The notes beneath the pieces are model-generated. The model did no database searches. It saw only the letters and a list, made by a program, of their open reading frames with translations, and was not told the DNA's origin. DNA of 9,047 nucleotides from contig JAOUOA010000079.1 of NCBI GenBank assembly GCA_029880625.1, positions 1-9,047 of the forward strand. Direction: 5' to 3'. Below, one piece after another: positions 6,785 to 9,047 of this stretch (positions within the stretch are counted from its first letter, which is position 1; each line of letters begins with the position of its first letter). The stretch is from Spirochaetia bacterium. GTDB lineage: Bacteria; Spirochaetota; Leptospiria; Leptospirales; Leptonemataceae. A program made the position numbers and the translations under genes.

Positions 6785-8176
6785 ATGAAACAGTTGTTAA
6801 GTTATTCCTTTTTTAAATATATAAATATTAAAAAAATGCTGCTTTTTGCACTCTCAATGATGTTCATAACGGGGAGCGCCAGCCTCCGGGCAATCGAAGT
6901 TACTGGAGAAACAAATGCAAATAATCTTGTGAATTATATGCTGGGAAGCGGCATTATTGTTGTTAATGCCACCTTAACCGGTCACTCCTCCGCCACAGGA
7001 ACATTTACAGCAGGATCAGACTCAATCGGATTTGAAAGCGGAATCGTTCTCTCCAGCGGAAGCATACAAAATGTTCCCGGTCCCAATAAATCAGATGGAA
7101 TTTCCCAGTCAAATGGATTGCCGGGCGATTTTGATTTAAACAGTCTTGTCACCGGTTACAGCACTTATGATGCTACTGTTCTTGAATTTGATTTTATCCC
7201 TGAGGGAAATGTTATTTCTTTCCAGTACGTTTTTTCATCTGATGAATATAATGAATATGCCAATACATCCTTTAACGATGTGTTCGGTTTTTTTCTGAAC
7301 GGACAGAATATTGCATTAATACCGGGTTCTGTTACTCCTGTTTCAATTAACACTGTGAATAACGGAAATCCTTTCGGTTCCAGCAATGCTGTAAATCCGG
7401 AATATTATGTGAACAATGACCTTACCGACGGAGGTGGAAGCGTTAATATTGAAATGGACGGTCTGACTGTTGTCCTGTCTGTTCAGGCAAATGTTGTTCC
7501 AGGTCAGGTCAATCGGATTAAACTTGCCATTGCCGATGCAGGAGATTCAATTCTTGATTCAAATGTTTTTATTAAAGCGAAAAGCTTCACCGACAAACCT
7601 GTCGTAATAGATTCGGACTTAGATGGAATTGCTGATACAGTTGACAACTGCCCCATGGCGGCGAATGCCGATCAATCTGACTGGAATAATAACGGCGTTG
7701 GTGATGCTTGCGATAATGCCAATCCCGTTGCAGATCTTGAATTTTCTAAAATTACCGGCGGCGGCGGAGTCGAAGATTTTGACGGAAGCTATTCTTCAAA
7801 ATTCGGCTTCAATCTTACAAATAATCCTGAGGGATTAAAAGTAAATTTAGAATATAATGATAACAGAAAAGGAAAGGCTTCTGACGGACAGAGTCCTCTT
7901 CAGGTGAAACTGAGAGGGTATGCTTCAGATACTGTTTCTATTATTACAGATCATGGAAAAGGAGTTGAATTTCTTATGCCCTGCACTGTCCGCACTTTAG
8001 TTCCTGACAATGCAAGAGAAATCAATATGTGCAGGGTCCGCATTGTGGACAATGGATCTAAAAAAAGCGGCTCTTCAAAAGATGAATTCAATATTCAGAT
8101 TATTGATGGTCCTTCAAGCGGCTACAATTCAGGCAAACCTGAAATTGTAAACGGAAACATTAAGCTTCATAAATAA
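6785..8176 (+). CDS. Secreted choice-of-anchor L protein with thrombospondin type 3 segment
   Basis: This 463-residue protein is exported. It has a long, basic N-terminus (KYINIKK), a hydrophobic stretch MLLFALSMMFITG, and likely cleavage after Ala36 (SASLRA). Residues of about 38-267 form a choice-of-anchor L domain, recognised by FESGIVLSSG (83-92), FQYVFSSDEYNEY (146-158), NDVFGFFLNG (164-173) and IADAGDSILDSNVFI (249-263). Residues 276-311 are one thrombospondin type 3 unit, rich in Asp/Asn and bracketed by C289 and C309, which should bind calcium. The remainder (about 312-463) resembles the beta-rich domain that follows similar surface domains, with C400 and C416 as a possible disulfide and an ending DEFNIQI...GNIKLHK. 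No C-terminal sorting signal, lipobox or membrane helix is visible, so attachment is unclear. GAGGT (6772-6776) lies eight bases before the ATG. A strong terminator follows, so the gene is probably transcribed alone. The adhesive or structural role is inferred. Confidence 0.9.
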   Translation: MKQLLSYSFFKYINIKKMLLFALSMMFITGSASLRAIEVTGETNANNLVNYMLGSGIIVVNATLTGHSSATGTFTAGSDSIGFESGIVLSSGSIQNVPGPNKSDGISQSNGLPGDFDLNSLVTGYSTYDATVLEFDFIPEGNVISFQYVFSSDEYNEYANTSFNDVFGFFLNGQNIALIPGSVTPVSINTVNNGNPFGSSNAVNPEYYVNNDLTDGGGSVNIEMDGLTVVLSVQANVVPGQVNRIKLAIADAGDSILDSNVFIKAKSFTDKPVVIDSDLDGIADTVDNCPMAANADQSDWNNNGVGDACDNANPVADLEFSKITGGGGVEDFDGSYSSKFGFNLTNNPEGLKVNLEYNDNRKGKASDGQSPLQVKLRGYASDTVSIITDHGKGVEFLMPCTVRTLVPDNAREINMCRVRIVDNGSKKSGSSKDEFNIQIIDGPSSGYNSGKPEIVNGNIKLHK

Positions 8177-8201
8177 GGAAGATTCATCACTTCAAATTTT
8201 C

Positions 8202-8230
8202 AGGGCTGTATGAAACATACAGCTCTTTTT
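8202..8230 (+). terminator. Strong intrinsic terminator after the anchor-L gene
   Basis: AGGGCTGTATG (8202-8212) and CATACAGCTCT (8216-8226) pair over 11 positions with one G-U wobble, around an AAA loop, and a T-run closes it at 8226-8230. It lies 25 bases after the stop of the anchor-L gene. On the minus strand no T-run follows the hairpin, so it works only for the plus-strand gene. Confidence 0.9.
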
Positions 8231-8271
8231 GTTTCAAGCGCTTGAGGATCCTTACCTTCATATTTTAAGAA

Positions 8272-8781
8272 TCATCCCAGAGTGCTTTCAATAAATTTTG
8301 AAACTGCTTTTCGCATGTCTGAATAATAAAACGCTCCCCAAAGCTGAGTTTTTCTTAAGTAATGAGCTTTTCCTGCTTGAAGATCGATAATGACAGGAAA
8401 TTCAAAAAGAGAAAAGTGTTTTCTCGCACCGGATTCTATATAATTCAGAGTTTCCTGAGAAGGCGTAGTTTCTGATACAATCACAGGAATGACTAAATAA
8501 GCAAACTGCAGACCGCGGAATAATGGAACACGGTTTACTCTTTTCGCCCAGGTAAATCCGGAATCAAAAAGATGTTTTAAATCTTCGACAGTAACATTAT
8601 CTTTTTTCTGAATTAAAAAATACCTGGATAAAACCACAAGGCCCTTAAAGGAAAAATAGGTTTTCTCTCCTGCAAGATCACAGCTGATCCCGCCGGGCAG
8701 TTCAATATTTTCACGGACCTTTAACCTGCCAGTTTGAAAATTATTTTTAACTTTTTCAATAAAATTTATAAATTCAATCAT
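8272..8781 (-). CDS. Conserved-looking protein of unknown family (169 residues)
   Basis: I do not recognise this protein. It has no signal peptide, and its one hydrophobic stretch (LQFAYLVIPVIVS, 91-103) is short and looks like a buried beta strand, so it is probably cytoplasmic. It is a mixed alpha/beta sequence with aromatic, conserved-looking blocks: FSFKGLVVLSRYFLIQ (43-58), FDSGFTWAKRVNRVPLFRG (72-90), LFEFPVIIDLQ (125-135), and a C-terminal LWGAFYYSDMRKAVSKFIES. Blocks 72-76, 125-135 and 154-166 are also kept in the decayed relative at 6461-6758, which supports a real gene and marks these as core parts. The ATG at 8781 has AAAGGGAT (8793-8800) 11 bases upstream, somewhat far. A TATAAT lies further upstream. 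It is divergent from the gene at the right edge. The gene call is good; the function is unknown. Confidence 0.8.
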   Translation of the reverse strand: MIEFINFIEKVKNNFQTGRLKVRENIELPGGISCDLAGEKTYFSFKGLVVLSRYFLIQKKDNVTVEDLKHLFDSGFTWAKRVNRVPLFRGLQFAYLVIPVIVSETTPSQETLNYIESGARKHFSLFEFPVIIDLQAGKAHYLRKTQLWGAFYYSDMRKAVSKFIESTLG

Positions 8782-8809
8782 TTTATATGCCCATCCCTTT
8801 GTAGTTTAA

Positions 8810-8841
8810 ATTATATAAGATTATTTAGTGATATTTGTAAA
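8810..8841 (-). promoter_or_regulatory. Candidate promoter for the unknown minus-strand gene
   Basis: On the minus strand a perfect TATAAT (8815 to 8810) is preceded by TTTACA (8841 to 8836), 20 bases away, which is longer than ideal. Transcription would begin near 8803 and give a leader of about 22 bases containing the AAAGGGAT ribosome-binding sequence. That geometry is sensible, but the -35 is uncertain. Confidence 0.4.
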
Positions 8842-8901
8842 TAATTAATTTATGTTATTTGACACTAAGAATATCTGAAAATTTGCTTTTATTCTCCGTA
8901 A

Positions 8902-8971
8902 ATATTTATGAAAAAAGAATTGTTTTCAAGGATCTGTCTTAAATATTATACAGGGCATATTTATGAAAAAA
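8902..8971 (+). repeat. Short direct repeat duplicating a start-codon context
   Basis: The 15-base word ATATTTATGAAAAAA occurs at 8902-8916 and again at 8957-8971, 55 bases apart. The second copy carries the start codon of the right-edge gene. The first ATG (8908) opens a different frame that runs through the second start and has no ribosome-binding sequence, so it is unlikely to be used. Confidence 0.6.
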
Positions 8972-9047
8972 AATTTAGCCATTGTTGCAGAATACAATAC
9001 AGAATCAGAAACGCATATTGCAACAATAAAAGCGATTGAGCACTCAA
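8963..9047 (+). CDS. Start of a gene, possibly a CTP-synthase-like glutamine amidotransferase (3' end outside window)
   Basis: Only 28 codons are inside the window: MKKNLAIVAEYNTESETHIA, then TIKAIEHS. The ATG at 8963 has AGGG (8952-8955) seven bases upstream, and an in-frame stop at 8909-8911 limits the frame on that side. The pattern of a short strand, then (D/E)YN, then a His followed by an Ala-Ile helix, recalls the start of the amidotransferase domain of CTP synthase and of the stand-alone 'CTP synthase C-terminal region-related' proteins. The visible part stops well before any catalytic cysteine, so this is a suggestion only. That a real gene begins here is more certain than its identity. 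Confidence 0.5.
   Translation, partial: MKKNLAIVAEYNTESETHIATIKAIEHS

Noticed and set aside
7165..7386. Minus-strand open frame within the anchor-L gene (also a plus-strand frame at 7623-7838)
   Set aside because: The anchor-L frame carries the family motifs at these places; the others are shadows.
6461..8781. Composite mobile element bounded by the two related segments
   Set aside because: No transposase, terminal inverted repeats or target-site duplication is visible; the flanking similarity is that of a protein-coding gene and its relic.
8859..8864. Perfect TTGACA that could be a -35 for the right-edge gene
   Set aside because: No acceptable -10 lies at 16-18 bases (best is TTTGCT, 3 of 6), so I did not call a promoter.
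8920..8949. TTGTTT and TATTAT spaced by 18 bases before the right-edge gene
   Set aside because: Transcription would start within or after the ribosome-binding sequence, leaving almost no leader, so it is doubtful as the main promoter.

Overview
The window looks like ordinary chromosome from an AT-rich, Gram-negative-type bacterium, most likely a spirochaete close to the Leptospirales. The basis is indirect: a jag-mnmE pair, a secreted DUF2147 protein, a membrane-anchored class III cyclase and AT-rich spacers. No single marker proves the lineage. There are no tRNA or rRNA genes, CRISPR arrays, insertion sequences or phage genes.

Left block (1-2723): the 3' part of jag/khpB overlaps mnmE (tRNA wobble-uridine modification) by about 30 bases, so the two are probably translationally coupled. 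mnmE converges, with a 25-base gap, on a TetR-family regulator on the minus strand. That regulator is divergent from a small exported DUF2147 protein (3147-3614). The shared spacer holds a promoter candidate, nested inverted repeats, a repeated TGATCAAAA word and an orphan Shine-Dalgarno sequence.

Middle block (3615-6409): after a 508-base AT-rich non-coding stretch comes a two-gene unit. The first gene encodes a protein with about seven membrane helices and a complete adenylate-cyclase catalytic domain. Thirteen bases later comes a GNAT-family acetyltransferase. A membrane sensor making cAMP, co-expressed with an acetyltransferase, is the most plausible functional pairing here, but any link is inferred.

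Right block (6410-9047): a secreted choice-of-anchor L protein with a calcium-type thrombospondin-3 segment sits between two minus-strand relatives of one unrecognised protein family. The copy at 8272-8781 is intact. The copy at 6461-6758 is a truncated relic with three in-frame stops and a frameshift, found here by comparing the two stretches by eye. The relic ends almost at the ribosome binding site of the anchor protein, so this locus seems to have been built by duplication and then rearrangement or insertion. The window ends in the first 28 codons of a gene that may be a CTP-synthase-like amidotransferase. I see no convincing new defence or mobile system. The best leads are the relic/intact pair of an unknown family and the cyclase-acetyltransferase unit.
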